Shown here: positions 29,899 through 38,825 of the stretch, piece by piece
Layout: the number at the start of each line of letters is the position of its first letter
Position numbering within the stretch: the first letter of the stretch is position 1
Source of the DNA: a virus
Reading direction: 5' to 3' (one strand)
IMG/VR virus record: IMGVR_UViG_3300030419_003648
Location: 1-64,000 of that record
DNA: 64,000 nucleotides
Translations under genes and position numbers: made by a program
The notes under the pieces: model-generated
The model's database searches: none
What the model was told of the DNA's origin: nothing
What the model saw: only the letters and a program-made list of their open reading frames with translations

Positions 29899-32355
29899 AT
29901 GGCATCAGATATTAAAGTCAAGAAAAGAAACGGTCGTCTTGAAGATATAAACTTAGACAAAATTAATAAATGTGTAGAAAGAGCTTGTGAAAACCTTGAG
30001 GATGTAAATGCAAGCGAAGTTGTTTTAGATGCGAGTCTTCAGCTATATAACAAAATCACGACATCTGAAATAGACTCAGCTCTTGTAATGTCTGCCCGTT
30101 CTAAAATAGAACAAGAGCCAAACTACAATTATGTAGCAGCTAATTTACTCTTGACTTCTCTCTATAAAGAAGTATTTGGAAAGAGTGTAAATGGTGACTT
30201 TGAAGAAGAGTACAGATCTTGCTTTATAAAAAACATCAAAGCGCTAGTAAAAGAAGATAGACTTAGCAAAGAGATGTTATCTTATGACTTGAATATGCTT
30301 AGTGAAAATCTGCGTATTGAAAGAGATAAGAATTTTAAGTACCTTGGAATTCAAACTCTTTATGACAGATACTTCATACACAAAGAAGGTAGGAGGATGG
30401 AAAATCCTCAAGCTTTCTATATGAGAGTTGCGATGGGTCTTTGTTTGAAGGAAGAGAACAAAGAAGAAAGAGCCATCGAAATATACAACATGATGTCTGA
30501 ATTTAGATATTCACCATCAACACCAACGCTGTTTAATAGTGGAACCTGCCATTCGCAATTATCTTCTTGTTATTTAAGTACTGTTGATGACTCGATTGAC
30601 GGGATCTTTGGCACTATACATGGTCAAGCTAGGCTATCCAAATACGCAGGAGGTCTTGGTGTAGACTGGAGTTCTGTGCGTTCTACTGGAGCTTACATCA
30701 AAGGAACAAATGGTCAATCCTCTGGGTTAATTCCTTGGTTAAAGATTTTTAATGATACACTCGTTGGTGTAAATCAAGGCGGTAAACGAAAAGGTGCTGG
30801 CTGTGCCTATCTAGAGGTTTGGCATCTCGATGTAGAAGATTTTCTAGACCTGCGAAAGAATACTGGGGATGACCGTAGAAGATGTCATGACATGAATACC
30901 GCTTTGTGGGTTTGCGATGAATTCATGGTTTCCGCACAAAAAGGAAGAGATTGGTATTTATTTGATCCATCTGAGTGTCCTGACTTACATGAAACATATG
31001 GCAAAAAATTCACAAGGTTATATAACAAATACAAAAAGATGGCGAAAGACGGACAGATTAAAAACTTCCGCGTTATAAACGCCAAAGACCTATGGAAGAA
31101 AATGTTGAAGTCTCTCTATGAGACAGGACATCCGTGGATTACTTTCAAAGACCCTTCTAATATTCGGTACAGCAATAAACATGAAGGTGTAGTCCATTCT
31201 TCCAATCTATGTACAGAAATACTTCTTCATACAAAACCGACAGTGTATGAAGATGGTGAAGTTGTTGAAGTAGGAGAGACTGCTGTTTGCAACTTGGCTT
31301 CTATCAATCTTGAAAACCATGTTAAGGTTCGCAGTATTGACTGGAAGAAATTACAGCAAACAGTAGAGGTGGCAATCAGAGGTTTGGATAATGTGATTGA
31401 TCTCAATTTTTATCCAACTAAAGAAGCGGCCAAGTCTAATCTACGAAATCGTCCTATTGGTTTAGGTATCATGGGTACTCACGGCTTGCTACATAAGCTA
31501 GGGATTGTTTACAATTCCCAAGATGCTGTTGTTCTCTGTGGCAAGATACAAGAATTCATCTCTTATCATGCTATTCTTACTTCTTCTAAGCTAGCGAAGG
31601 AGCGAGGACACTACGAATCTTATGAAGGTTCTGAGTGGAGCTTTGGTAATTTGCCCATCGACACTTATTGTCGGTTGATGAACGAGAGATACCCAGAACA
31701 CTTAAAGAGTGGTAATGATAATCATTACAAACCTTCTGACTTTGAAAAAATGGACTGGAACAAAGTTAGAAGTCATATAGCTGAATATGGAATGAGAAAT
31801 TCAAATGTCATGGCTATCGCTCCTACTGCAACAATTTCTTACATACAAGGATGCTCACAGTCTATTGAGCCTGACTACTCCGTGCTTTTTGTCTATTCAA
31901 CATTAAGCGGAGAGTTCACAATGATTAATGAGCATTTTGTAGAAGTCGCCAAGAAAAATGGAATATGGGGAAAAGACCTCATCGAAGCGCTAAAAGCCGC
32001 CGATGGAGATGTCATGTCCATTAATCTAGACGAAGAAATACAACGAGAATTCAAAACAGCCTTTGATATCGAAGCAAATATATTGATAGACGCTGCGGCT
32101 GAAAGGCAAAAATGGATTGATATGGGAGAGTCCTTCAACCTATACAACAAAGGCACAAGCCTCAAGTACCTCAACGACATGTATATGCACGCTTGGGAGC
32201 AAGGCTTGAAGACTACATATTATTTAAGAAGCAAAGCTGCAACCAGACTTGAGAAGTCTACAGTTGTAGCTAGCAAAGAAGAAGTACCTGAAGAAGATTT
32301 GAGTCAAGTAAAGGCTTGTTCTTTAGAAGATCCAGATTGTGAAAGCTGTCAATGA
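29899..32355 (+). CDS. nrdA: Ribonucleoside-diphosphate reductase, alpha subunit (class I)
   Basis: An 818-residue catalytic subunit converting NDPs to dNDPs. The N-terminal ATP-cone starts VKKRNGRLEDINLDKIN. NSGTCHSQLSSCYL holds an active-site Cys, SSNLCTEI the N-C-E triad, and AVCNLASINL the partner Cys; TYYLRSKAA carries the YY radical pair. The C-terminal CSLEDPDCESCQ has the redox-shuttle Cys. All expected residues appear present. It heads an operon with a 44-codon gene, nrdB and dUTPase, after a promoter and long leader. Two phage thioredoxins may re-reduce it. Confidence 0.96.
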   Translation: MASDIKVKKRNGRLEDINLDKINKCVERACENLEDVNASEVVLDASLQLYNKITTSEIDSALVMSARSKIEQEPNYNYVAANLLLTSLYKEVFGKSVNGDFEEEYRSCFIKNIKALVKEDRLSKEMLSYDLNMLSENLRIERDKNFKYLGIQTLYDRYFIHKEGRRMENPQAFYMRVAMGLCLKEENKEERAIEIYNMMSEFRYSPSTPTLFNSGTCHSQLSSCYLSTVDDSIDGIFGTIHGQARLSKYAGGLGVDWSSVRSTGAYIKGTNGQSSGLIPWLKIFNDTLVGVNQGGKRKGAGCAYLEVWHLDVEDFLDLRKNTGDDRRRCHDMNTALWVCDEFMVSAQKGRDWYLFDPSECPDLHETYGKKFTRLYNKYKKMAKDGQIKNFRVINAKDLWKKMLKSLYETGHPWITFKDPSNIRYSNKHEGVVHSSNLCTEILLHTKPTVYEDGEVVEVGETAVCNLASINLENHVKVRSIDWKKLQQTVEVAIRGLDNVIDLNFYPTKEAAKSNLRNRPIGLGIMGTHGLLHKLGIVYNSQDAVVLCGKIQEFISYHAILTSSKLAKERGHYESYEGSEWSFGNLPIDTYCRLMNERYPEHLKSGNDNHYKPSDFEKMDWNKVRSHIAEYGMRNSNVMAIAPTATISYIQGCSQSIEPDYSVLFVYSTLSGEFTMINEHFVEVAKKNGIWGKDLIEALKAADGDVMSINLDEEIQREFKTAFDIEANILIDAAAERQKWIDMGESFNLYNKGTSLKYLNDMYMHAWEQGLKTTYYLRSKAATRLEKSTVVASKEEVPEEDLSQVKACSLEDPDCESCQ

Positions 32356-32486
32356 GATTTATAGAAATAAAACAATCTAATACATCTCCAATAAGATATT
32401 CTCTAGAGCTAAGACCAGAGGAAGCAGAAAAGGTAAAAGACCTTCTTCAAAAAATTATTGAAAGACTGGAAAATGAAAAAGACTAA
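32352..32486 (+). CDS. Small acidic protein between nrdA and nrdB, 44 aa
   Basis: ATG at 32352 overlaps the nrdA stop (ATGA) and the frame ends TAA at 32484-32486, 14 bp inside nrdB. The product has a short strand then a helix (EEAEKVKDLLQKIIERLE). Conserved spacing and coupling suggest a real gene. Function unknown. Confidence 0.55.
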   Translation: MRFIEIKQSNTSPIRYSLELRPEEAEKVKDLLQKIIERLENEKD

Positions 32487-33480
32487 GGAAATTATTTCGG
32501 ACAAAGTTGCAGTAGTTAATCAAATACTTCCACACACTAATAAATGGGCGTGGGACTTATTCATTGATGGGGCTGCGAATAATTGGATGCCAACAGAAAT
32601 CTCAATGGCAAAAGATATTGAGCAATGGAGATCAGATTCGCTTACTAATGACGAAAAGTTAGTCGTCAAAAGATCTCTTGGGTTTTTTGCAGGTTCAGAA
32701 TCTTTAGTTGCAAACAACCTTCTACTTAGCATTTTCAAATATGTCACTGACCCTGAATGTCGCCAATACATTCTAAGACAAGCATACGAAGAGAGCCTAC
32801 ACAATCTTACAGTAGTCTATTGCTGTGACTCTCTTGGGCTAAAGATAGACGAAGTATATCAAGCCTATAATTCAATCCCTAGTATCAAATCTAAGGATGA
32901 GTTTCTGATGAATATCTGCACAGATATTAATAGGCCAGAATTTAACATCAATACCCTAGAAGGGAAAAGAGAATTTCTTCGCAATATAATTACATACTAT
33001 GTAATCTGCGAAGGTATCTTTTTCTTCTCCGGTTTTGCAATGCTACTTTCTTTTAATAGACAGAATAAGCTACCGGGAATAGGTGAGCAGATCCAATATA
33101 CTTTGCGTGATGAAAGTCTGCATATTAAGTTTGGAACTACACTTATTAATAGAATTAGAGAAGACAACCCTAAAGTGTGGACTAAAGCTTTTGAAAAAGA
33201 AACTTTAGAACATATAGATAAGGCTATGGAGCTTGAACTTGCTTACGCAAGAGATGTTTTACCAAATGGTATCCTTGGGCTTAACTCAGACATGTTTATT
33301 GATTATGTCCAATACATAGCCAATCGTAGACTAGAGGACTTAAATCTTCCAAGCCCTTACGAGGATACCAAAAATCCATTCCCTTGGCTAAGTGAAATAA
33401 TTGACTTAGAAAAGTGTAAGAACTTTTTTGAAACCCGTGTTACTGAATATGCAGTCGGCAACATAGAAGATGACTTTTAA
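32473..33480 (+). CDS. nrdB: Ribonucleoside-diphosphate reductase, beta subunit, class Ic-like
   Basis: A 335-residue ferritin-like radical-generating subunit, starting at ATG 32473. Metal ligands read as E76 (GSESLV), E107 and H110 (EESLH), E180 (ICEGIF), E214 and H217 (RDESLH). Two features set it apart from class Ia: the first ligand is Glu rather than Asp, and the residue four after H110, normally the radical Tyr, is Val114 (LHNLTVV). The chlamydial class Ic enzyme also has Glu and lacks Tyr, using a Mn/Fe centre. Cofactor type here is inferred. Confidence 0.94.
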   Translation: MKKTKEIISDKVAVVNQILPHTNKWAWDLFIDGAANNWMPTEISMAKDIEQWRSDSLTNDEKLVVKRSLGFFAGSESLVANNLLLSIFKYVTDPECRQYILRQAYEESLHNLTVVYCCDSLGLKIDEVYQAYNSIPSIKSKDEFLMNICTDINRPEFNINTLEGKREFLRNIITYYVICEGIFFFSGFAMLLSFNRQNKLPGIGEQIQYTLRDESLHIKFGTTLINRIREDNPKVWTKAFEKETLEHIDKAMELELAYARDVLPNGILGLNSDMFIDYVQYIANRRLEDLNLPSPYEDTKNPFPWLSEIIDLEKCKNFFETRVTEYAVGNIEDDF

Positions 33481-33638
33481 TGCTTAGAAATATAACAATA
33501 GATAACGACATGCTTAAATGGGTTGCCAAAGAACTGAACAAGTATGTTGATCAAGGTGAAAAGATAACCAGAGGAACTTTGTCTAAATTACTTTGGCGTT
33601 ATGAGACAAATGGAAGATTTGAAAAGGAAGAAGAATGA
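33480..33638 (+). CDS. Small hypothetical protein, 52 aa
   Basis: ATG 33480 shares the last base of the nrdB stop (TAATG), and its TGA overlaps the dUTPase ATG (ATGA). The product is a helical, charged 52-residue protein. Coupling on both sides supports it. Unrecognised. Confidence 0.6.
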   Translation: MLRNITIDNDMLKWVAKELNKYVDQGEKITRGTLSKLLWRYETNGRFEKEEE

Positions 33639-34069
33639 TCTGCGGCTATAAACATTTTGAAACTAAGCTGCTATACGAGTCTGCTAAAGCTCCAACTAAA
33701 GGCCATCTTGATGATGCTGGCTGGGACTTATACGCTTTTGAAACAATCTCTATACCTGCTGGAGAGACTGTTCTTGTTTCTACTGGTATTGCTATTGCTA
33801 TTCCTAAAGGTTATGTAGCTTTAATATGGGATAGATCTTCAATGGGTGTGAAGGGTGTACATAGACATGCAGGAGTTATAGACTCCGGTTATAGAGGCGA
33901 AGTAAAAGTTTGTCTGCATAATACGACAAAAGAACCGTATCATATAGAAAGAGACGATAGAATCGCACAAATGTTAATACAAGAAGCCCCAAACTTTAAA
34001 CAACATGTAGTTCAAGAACTAGACTCAACAAACAGGGGCGATGGAGGGTTTGGTTCAACAGGTAAGTAG
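33635..34069 (+). CDS. dut: dUTPase (dUTP diphosphatase)
   Basis: A 144-residue trimeric-type dUTPase that removes dUTP and supplies dUMP. The five motifs are DAGWDLYA (I), DRSSMG (II, usually PRSSxG), GVIDSGYRGEV (III), RDDRIAQMLI (IV) and RGDGGFGSTG (V). The catalytic Asp in motif III is present. Part of the nucleotide operon, overlapping the preceding gene by 4 bp. Confidence 0.95.
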   Translation: MICGYKHFETKLLYESAKAPTKGHLDDAGWDLYAFETISIPAGETVLVSTGIAIAIPKGYVALIWDRSSMGVKGVHRHAGVIDSGYRGEVKVCLHNTTKEPYHIERDDRIAQMLIQEAPNFKQHVVQELDSTNRGDGGFGSTGK

Positions 34070-34070
34070 T

Positions 34071-34757
34071 ATGGCTAGAAAAAAGAACAACGAGTCGGGA
34101 TATACTACTAGACGGAAGGCTTTAAAGCCTAAAACGGAAAACCAAACAGAATATATTGACATCATAAATAATAATGATGTTACTTTTTGTACAGGCCCAG
34201 CAGGTACTGGCAAAACAGCAGTCGCAGTGGGTCTAGCCTGTGACTATCTACTAGATAAAAGAGTAGAAAAAATTGTAGTAACTAGACCTGTAATAGAATC
34301 TGGAAGAGGTTTGGGTTTCTTACCCGGAACCTTTGAAGAAAAGATACACCCATATCTTGTGCCTGTATTAGAAGAGATGCAATACAGACTAAATAGTAAT
34401 AGGGTGCAGTCTTACAGGGAAGAAGGCAAAATAGAAGTTGTCCCTCTTGAATATATGAGAGGGCGAAATTTTCATAATTGCTTTATGATATTAGATGAAG
34501 CTCAGAACGCTACGTTTGAACAGTTAAAGATGTTTATTACGCGGATAGGCTGGGATTCAAAAGCTGTCATAAATGGTGATATTGATCAAACAGACCTTGT
34601 TAAAAAAGACAGAGGTGGTCTTGAAGAATTTCTTGACCGGCTTGAGCTTGTAGAAGGTGTGGGTATTGCAGAATTGACAGAAGATGATATAATTAGAAAT
34701 AAGATTATTTCTAAAATCTTAGACGCTCTTTACGACGACACGGTGAAATACTCCTAA
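34071..34757 (+). CDS. phoH: PhoH-like ATPase
   Basis: A 228-residue PhoH-family P-loop protein. ATG 34071 is preceded by AGGTAAG. Walker A GPAGTGKT is at residues 42-49 and Walker B is FMILDEAQN; the PhoH signature GRGLGFLPGTFEEKIHPY and GDIDQTDL follow. PhoH is common in phages; an RNA-helicase or nuclease-linked role has been proposed but its function is not settled. The stop overlaps the FmdB-like gene. Confidence 0.93.
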   Translation: MARKKNNESGYTTRRKALKPKTENQTEYIDIINNNDVTFCTGPAGTGKTAVAVGLACDYLLDKRVEKIVVTRPVIESGRGLGFLPGTFEEKIHPYLVPVLEEMQYRLNSNRVQSYREEGKIEVVPLEYMRGRNFHNCFMILDEAQNATFEQLKMFITRIGWDSKAVINGDIDQTDLVKKDRGGLEEFLDRLELVEGVGIAELTEDDIIRNKIISKILDALYDDTVKYS

Positions 34758-35110
34758 TGCCAACTTATGACTATCTGTGCAACAAATGCGGTTGTGAATT
34801 TGAACAATTTCATGGGTTCAACCAAACTCCCGAACCATGTGAATGTGGAAGTTCAGATATTAAAATAGTCATTAATCAACCTCCTGCTGCGTTCGTAAAA
34901 GGCGAACCTACAACTCTTGGCCAGCTAGCTGAATCTAACACTAAGAATATGGGTAGGTATGAACTAGAAGATAGAAGGGCTTATCAAAACGAAGGCAAAC
35001 AAAAACCCAAAAAAGATTGGTGGCAAAAATCTGGGTCTGCCAGTAGGGATGATATAAACAAGATGTCAAAGTCTCAAAAGGCTAAGTATATCAAGGACGG
35101 AAAAAAATGA
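34757..35110 (+). CDS. FmdB-type zinc-ribbon protein
   Basis: A 117-residue protein beginning MPTYDYLCNKCGCEFEQF, then CECGSSDIKIVI, the four-Cys ribbon of the FmdB family. The C-terminal half is polar, Lys-rich and probably disordered. FmdB-like proteins are predicted regulators or metal-binding factors; function is not proven. Overlaps PhoH by 1 bp. Confidence 0.85.
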   Translation: MPTYDYLCNKCGCEFEQFHGFNQTPEPCECGSSDIKIVINQPPAAFVKGEPTTLGQLAESNTKNMGRYELEDRRAYQNEGKQKPKKDWWQKSGSASRDDINKMSKSQKAKYIKDGKK

Positions 35111-35400
35111 GCGAAGAGCCTGAAATGATTGATGTCAATGACATGCAAGACCATGTTATTAAATGTTCAGACTGCGGCAAGCCTTTACTGCAAGTTGTTA
35201 AGGTTAGAGACTCGGACAAATTCAATAGAATAATTGTTAATTGCTACTCTAAAAAATGCGGTGGTTCCAGCTTTCTCAAAGAAATCGAAGGTGATTTGTT
35301 TTTTGCTCCAGCCGTCCATGTTTACGAAGTTACTGATATGGACTATGATGAGGATGACAACTTAATGACTATTCAGGTCAGAAAGAAAAAAGGTTCCTAA
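35107..35400 (+). CDS. Zinc-ribbon hypothetical protein
   Basis: A 97-residue protein with CSDCGKP and NCYSKKCGG Cys pairs typical of a zinc ribbon, followed by beta strands. ATGA overlap with the FmdB-like gene. Small nucleic-acid- or protein-binding ribbons like this are common beside phage replication genes; exact role unknown. Confidence 0.75.
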   Translation: MSEEPEMIDVNDMQDHVIKCSDCGKPLLQVVKVRDSDKFNRIIVNCYSKKCGGSSFLKEIEGDLFFAPAVHVYEVTDMDYDEDDNLMTIQVRKKKGS

Positions 35401-35714
35401 TGGAAGACATTTCAGAATTTATTGGCAATGACGCTAAGAGCCACACATTTTACGATAGCAACGCGCATGTCGTTGATGAAGTAGACAGATCGTGTGCTTA
35501 TATTGTTTCGCAAAAGTCTAAAGAATCGTACTATGTAAAATTCTTTCGTGGGACTTTGTTTGATCCATCAGGCATAGACGCAAACAAAATAAATGCAATC
35601 AATACGGAATTTAAAAAAGTAACCGCTGAAACATTCCATCACTACATCAACTATTTGCAGTCAAAGAAAAACAATTTTTTGAGATGGGCTGAGAGGAGTA
35701 ATATTGATGTCTAA
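35400..35714 (+). CDS. Hypothetical protein
   Basis: A 104-residue mixed alpha/beta protein, with YYVKFFRGTLFDPSG in the middle and a helical C-terminus (FHHYINYLQSKKNNFLRW). Unrecognised. Overlaps its neighbours by 1 and 8 bp. Confidence 0.7.
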   Translation: MEDISEFIGNDAKSHTFYDSNAHVVDEVDRSCAYIVSQKSKESYYVKFFRGTLFDPSGIDANKINAINTEFKKVTAETFHHYINYLQSKKNNFLRWAERSNIDV

Positions 35715-36033
35715 AAAAACCGGAAAACTAACCAAAGTAGAGAAATTCTACATCGACAATAACTCGGACAAAACAGTTGAAGAAATCGCTTCTGATTTGA
35801 ACCGTACTGCAAACGCAGTAAAAAAACATATAGAAAAGACCACAGGTCATGTTGACTCTGCACAAGATGAAAAAGCAGACATCAGCGACTTGTTTGGTCA
35901 CAAAGAGGGCAGAGGTGTCACTGTCATGACTCAGGCCGCATCTGAAGTTGCGGATGATTCTCGAAAAGGCAGAATTAATGTCTCTAAAAAACACCAACAA
36001 GCAATACACATCATAAACCCAGATAAAAAGTAA
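35707..36033 (+). CDS. Helix-turn-helix protein
   Basis: A 108-residue protein starting at ATG 35707, after GGAG. The N-terminal KTVEEIASDLNRTANAVKKHIEK is a clear helix-turn-helix of the small homeodomain-like type. The C-terminal half is basic and probably disordered, ending HQQAIHIINPDKK. A DNA-binding regulator or a recombination accessory factor; target unknown. Confidence 0.72.
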   Translation: MSKKTGKLTKVEKFYIDNNSDKTVEEIASDLNRTANAVKKHIEKTTGHVDSAQDEKADISDLFGHKEGRGVTVMTQAASEVADDSRKGRINVSKKHQQAIHIINPDKK

Positions 36034-36515
36034 TGACGGTATTTGTATCAAAGGAATATGATTCGTATGTAAATATATACGCTGATAACAATCCGATTTG
36101 GATTGCTACGCTTTCTAATGGTGATACAGTCTATCAAGACGATGGAAGACCAGAAGTAGAACCGGAAAGCGCTTGGGCTAGATTAAAAATTTACTGCGAA
36201 GAAAACAGTCTTCATATAACAAACATTAAAGTTAAAAATAGGTCACATTTAGAAGACGTTGGTTCAGACTATGATGGCTATTTTTTCTGCAAGGGTGTAG
36301 GCGCTGTGATGTTTGGTGATTTCACCTTACACACTTTTAACATTGGAATTATTGAAAATGGAAAACTCAGGGTTAGAACTTGGAGACTCCCTGAACTTAT
36401 TCCAGAAAGATTTGAAGATAGAGAGCTAGAAGGTTCTCATGAATTTATTATTGCCAAAGAGGGTGTTTTAGATGGACAAAAATTACAAGCATCAGACGAC
36501 GGGTCAAGAATGTAA
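36033..36515 (+). CDS. Hypothetical protein
   Basis: A 160-residue beta-rich protein (NIYADNNPIWIATLSNGDTVYQDDGRP, GVGAVMFGDFTLHTFNIGII), unrecognised. Overlaps the next gene by 44 bp in another frame. Confidence 0.7.
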   Translation: MTVFVSKEYDSYVNIYADNNPIWIATLSNGDTVYQDDGRPEVEPESAWARLKIYCEENSLHITNIKVKNRSHLEDVGSDYDGYFFCKGVGAVMFGDFTLHTFNIGIIENGKLRVRTWRLPELIPERFEDRELEGSHEFIIAKEGVLDGQKLQASDDGSRM

Positions 36516-36897
36516 TGCGGCTCAATTCATAGCCGAAATGGTTTCTATAAGAAAAGCTGAAGTCGAGAACGTAGGAAGACCAGCTTACGCTTTATGGAAT
36601 ACCAAAAAGTGGAAAAACTATTTTAAAAGCCAAGTCACTATGGCTTATAAACTTCTGAAAAAGTATAGCGACAAAGCTATCATCAATGCGCTTAATACTT
36701 ACAAATGTCGAAGGGTCTATTCTTTGCGCGTTGCATTTCTTGAACCTGTTATAAAACAGGAACAGAAGAAGTTAGATAATATCAATAGCCTAGAAATAAA
36801 AGAAAAAGAATACAAAGACTCTACCAAGTCTGCTCCAGCAAAACCTTTTGGTAAGCAAGGAAGGTTTTCAAGATTAAGGAATTTAGAAGATGAATAA
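36472..36897 (+). CDS. Hypothetical helical basic protein
   Basis: A 141-residue Lys-rich helical protein with an N-terminal TGQECNAAQFIAEMV block. The C-terminal part is charged, with KPFGKQGRFSRLR. It overlaps both neighbours and lies directly upstream of the RecA gene, so a replication-linked role is plausible but unproven. Confidence 0.7.
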   Translation: MDKNYKHQTTGQECNAAQFIAEMVSIRKAEVENVGRPAYALWNTKKWKNYFKSQVTMAYKLLKKYSDKAIINALNTYKCRRVYSLRVAFLEPVIKQEQKKLDNINSLEIKEKEYKDSTKSAPAKPFGKQGRFSRLRNLEDE

Positions 36898-37957
36898 TGC
36901 AGTATTAAAAAACATAAGCAAGAAGTATGGAAACATTTTGGTTAATGGCGCTGAGGTTTTTGAAGAACTGCGCGACATGCAAGTCATTCCGGTAAGTCCG
37001 TCACTAGACTATGCTCTAGGAGGGGGTTTCCGTGAGGGAACTTGGGTTCAAATGATTGGCGATCCAAAGTCTGGTAAAACTACAACAGCGCTTCAATTTG
37101 CTGCGAACTGTCAAAAAAAGGAATATGGTGAAAGACCGATATTCTATGTCAATGTTGAAGGCAGATTGAGTACAAAAAACTTTGAAGGTGTTCATGGTTT
37201 AGATGCTAGTAAAATTACGGTTGTTCAATCTGAAGGAGAGCCTCTAAGTGCTGAGCAATATTTAGGAGCTGTAGAAAAATTAGTCAAAGCTCATCCAAAA
37301 TGTGTTGTAATTATTGATTCAATATCTAGCTTGATAGCTCAAAAAGATTTAGACGAAGAAGTAAGAGGCGACTATAGGCCGGGAGTTCCTAAGATACTTT
37401 CTAATTTCTGTAAGAAGATGAGCAGTGTAGTTCCTAAGCAAAGGGCTGTAGTGATAATGATCACTCACTTTATTGCTAACACTGGAGGAATGGGCAAGAA
37501 GAAAGTTGCAGATGGAGGCGTAAAGGTTCGCTATCAAGCAGACACTATTTTAGAGATTGCTTGGATTCAAGCGTGGAAAGAAAAAACTGACGGCAGGCAG
37601 ATCGGACAGGCTTTGCATTGGAAAGTTGTCACTTCTGCTTTGGGTGGCTTTGTAGGCGCTGAGGCTATTGGCTGGCTTCGTTATGGAATTGGTATTGATT
37701 ACAAGCAAGAACTTTTTGACCAAGCAAATGACTTTGATTTAATCTCTGCTGCTGGAGCTTGGTATACTTGCGACTTTTTACTGGACAATACAAAGCCCAT
37801 CAAAAAACTTTTGGAGGCAGAAGGTATAGACCCAGAAGACGAAGAGAAGCTTGCAAAGTTCGTTAAGTTTCAAGGACAACAACGACTAAAAGACTTCTTA
37901 GACCAAAACGATCTTTGGCCTGCATTACAAGAGTCTTTGAAGGAGATGTTGTTTTGA
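36890..37957 (+). CDS. recA: RecA-like recombinase (UvsX-type)
   Basis: A 355-residue RecA-family ATPase. Walker A GDPKSGKTT is at residues 57-65, Walker B is VVIIDSISS, and RAVVIMITHFIANTGG aligns with the switch and L1/L2 loops. The Walker A differs from bacterial RecA (GPESSGKTT), as in phage UvsX proteins. It should form filaments on ssDNA for strand exchange and repair. It overlaps both the preceding gene and the following nuclease-like gene. Confidence 0.92.
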   Translation: MNNAVLKNISKKYGNILVNGAEVFEELRDMQVIPVSPSLDYALGGGFREGTWVQMIGDPKSGKTTTALQFAANCQKKEYGERPIFYVNVEGRLSTKNFEGVHGLDASKITVVQSEGEPLSAEQYLGAVEKLVKAHPKCVVIIDSISSLIAQKDLDEEVRGDYRPGVPKILSNFCKKMSSVVPKQRAVVIMITHFIANTGGMGKKKVADGGVKVRYQADTILEIAWIQAWKEKTDGRQIGQALHWKVVTSALGGFVGAEAIGWLRYGIGIDYKQELFDQANDFDLISAAGAWYTCDFLLDNTKPIKKLLEAEGIDPEDEEKLAKFVKFQGQQRLKDFLDQNDLWPALQESLKEMLF

Positions 37958-38376
37958 AGGCGTTAGGTTTTGATGGCCGTGAAAGAAATTGGAACCTGAC
38001 AAAATGTGTTGTTATGGGGGATCAAAAAAGACCTCGAAGTAAATTGCATATTTTGGCAAGAAAGTTACTCCGTGAACAGTTTCCTTATGATACAATTCTT
38101 GAGGAAGTTCCACTTCCCGGCTCTCACAAGCCATCTAGGAAATCTACTTTGTATGTGGATTTTTTTGTACCTTCCTACTCTCTAGCCGTAGAGGTTCATG
38201 GTAGGCAGCATTTTGAGTTCGTCGCTCACTTTCATGGCAACAAGCAAGGATTCAGAAAATCCAAAGCTAGAGATCGTGACAAATCAAATTGGCTCAAAAA
38301 CAATGACATAGACTTAATCGTTCTAAGTTATTCAGGAACTGAAGATGAATGGAGAGAATCAATTATCAATAGATAA
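37954..38376 (+). CDS. PD-(D/E)XK-type endonuclease-like protein
   Basis: A 140-residue protein from a TTG start at 37954, chosen because AAGGAG (37940-37945) lies 8 nt upstream and the codon overlaps the recA stop. LYVDFFVPSYSLAVEVHGRQHFE supplies the D...ExH/K core of a Vsr/DUF559-like nuclease, and the C-terminal NDIDLIVLSYSG adds a strand. The basic N-terminal region could bind DNA. Cleavage target unknown. Confidence 0.75.
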   Translation: MKALGFDGRERNWNLTKCVVMGDQKRPRSKLHILARKLLREQFPYDTILEEVPLPGSHKPSRKSTLYVDFFVPSYSLAVEVHGRQHFEFVAHFHGNKQGFRKSKARDRDKSNWLKNNDIDLIVLSYSGTEDEWRESIINR

Positions 38377-38824
38377 GCTGGAAGAGTTTATTCAAAACAT
38401 TGATAATTACATGTCGGACGTTATTTCCGTAGAACCAAACCCAGAGGTAGAAAAGATATTAAACTTATCTTCCTTTGAATTGAAGAGTTTGACTTCGGAA
38501 GAATGTTGCGAAAAAGCATATGCGATATTCAATTACTGCAACTTCTTACAGAAGAAGCATAACAAAGAATTAGCTAGGCTTAAATGGTGTAATGAATTTA
38601 TATCACATGTAGTTGCAAGCAAATCTCATCACTTTGATAAATTCACGAAATGGGAAGTCAAAGTAAACTGTGTAATAAGAGAAGATGAACTTACACAGAA
38701 GGTTTGGAGAGTAAAGCGAATAGTTGAAGGCAATGTTACAGCCTCCACAGACATCATTAGAGATGTCAGAAGACAGGCCGATACATTGCTTGAATTGAGT
38801 AGGAAGAAATATAGTAGAGGATAA
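38345..38824 (+). CDS. Hypothetical helical protein
   Basis: A 159-residue protein, mostly alpha-helical and without a recognised motif. It lies between the endonuclease-like gene and the helicase within the replication block, overlapping the former by 32 bp. A recombination-mediator or helicase-loader function is possible from position only. Confidence 0.7.
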   Translation: MNGENQLSIDKLEEFIQNIDNYMSDVISVEPNPEVEKILNLSSFELKSLTSEECCEKAYAIFNYCNFLQKKHNKELARLKWCNEFISHVVASKSHHFDKFTKWEVKVNCVIREDELTQKVWRVKRIVEGNVTASTDIIRDVRRQADTLLELSRKKYSRG

Positions 38825-38825
38825 A

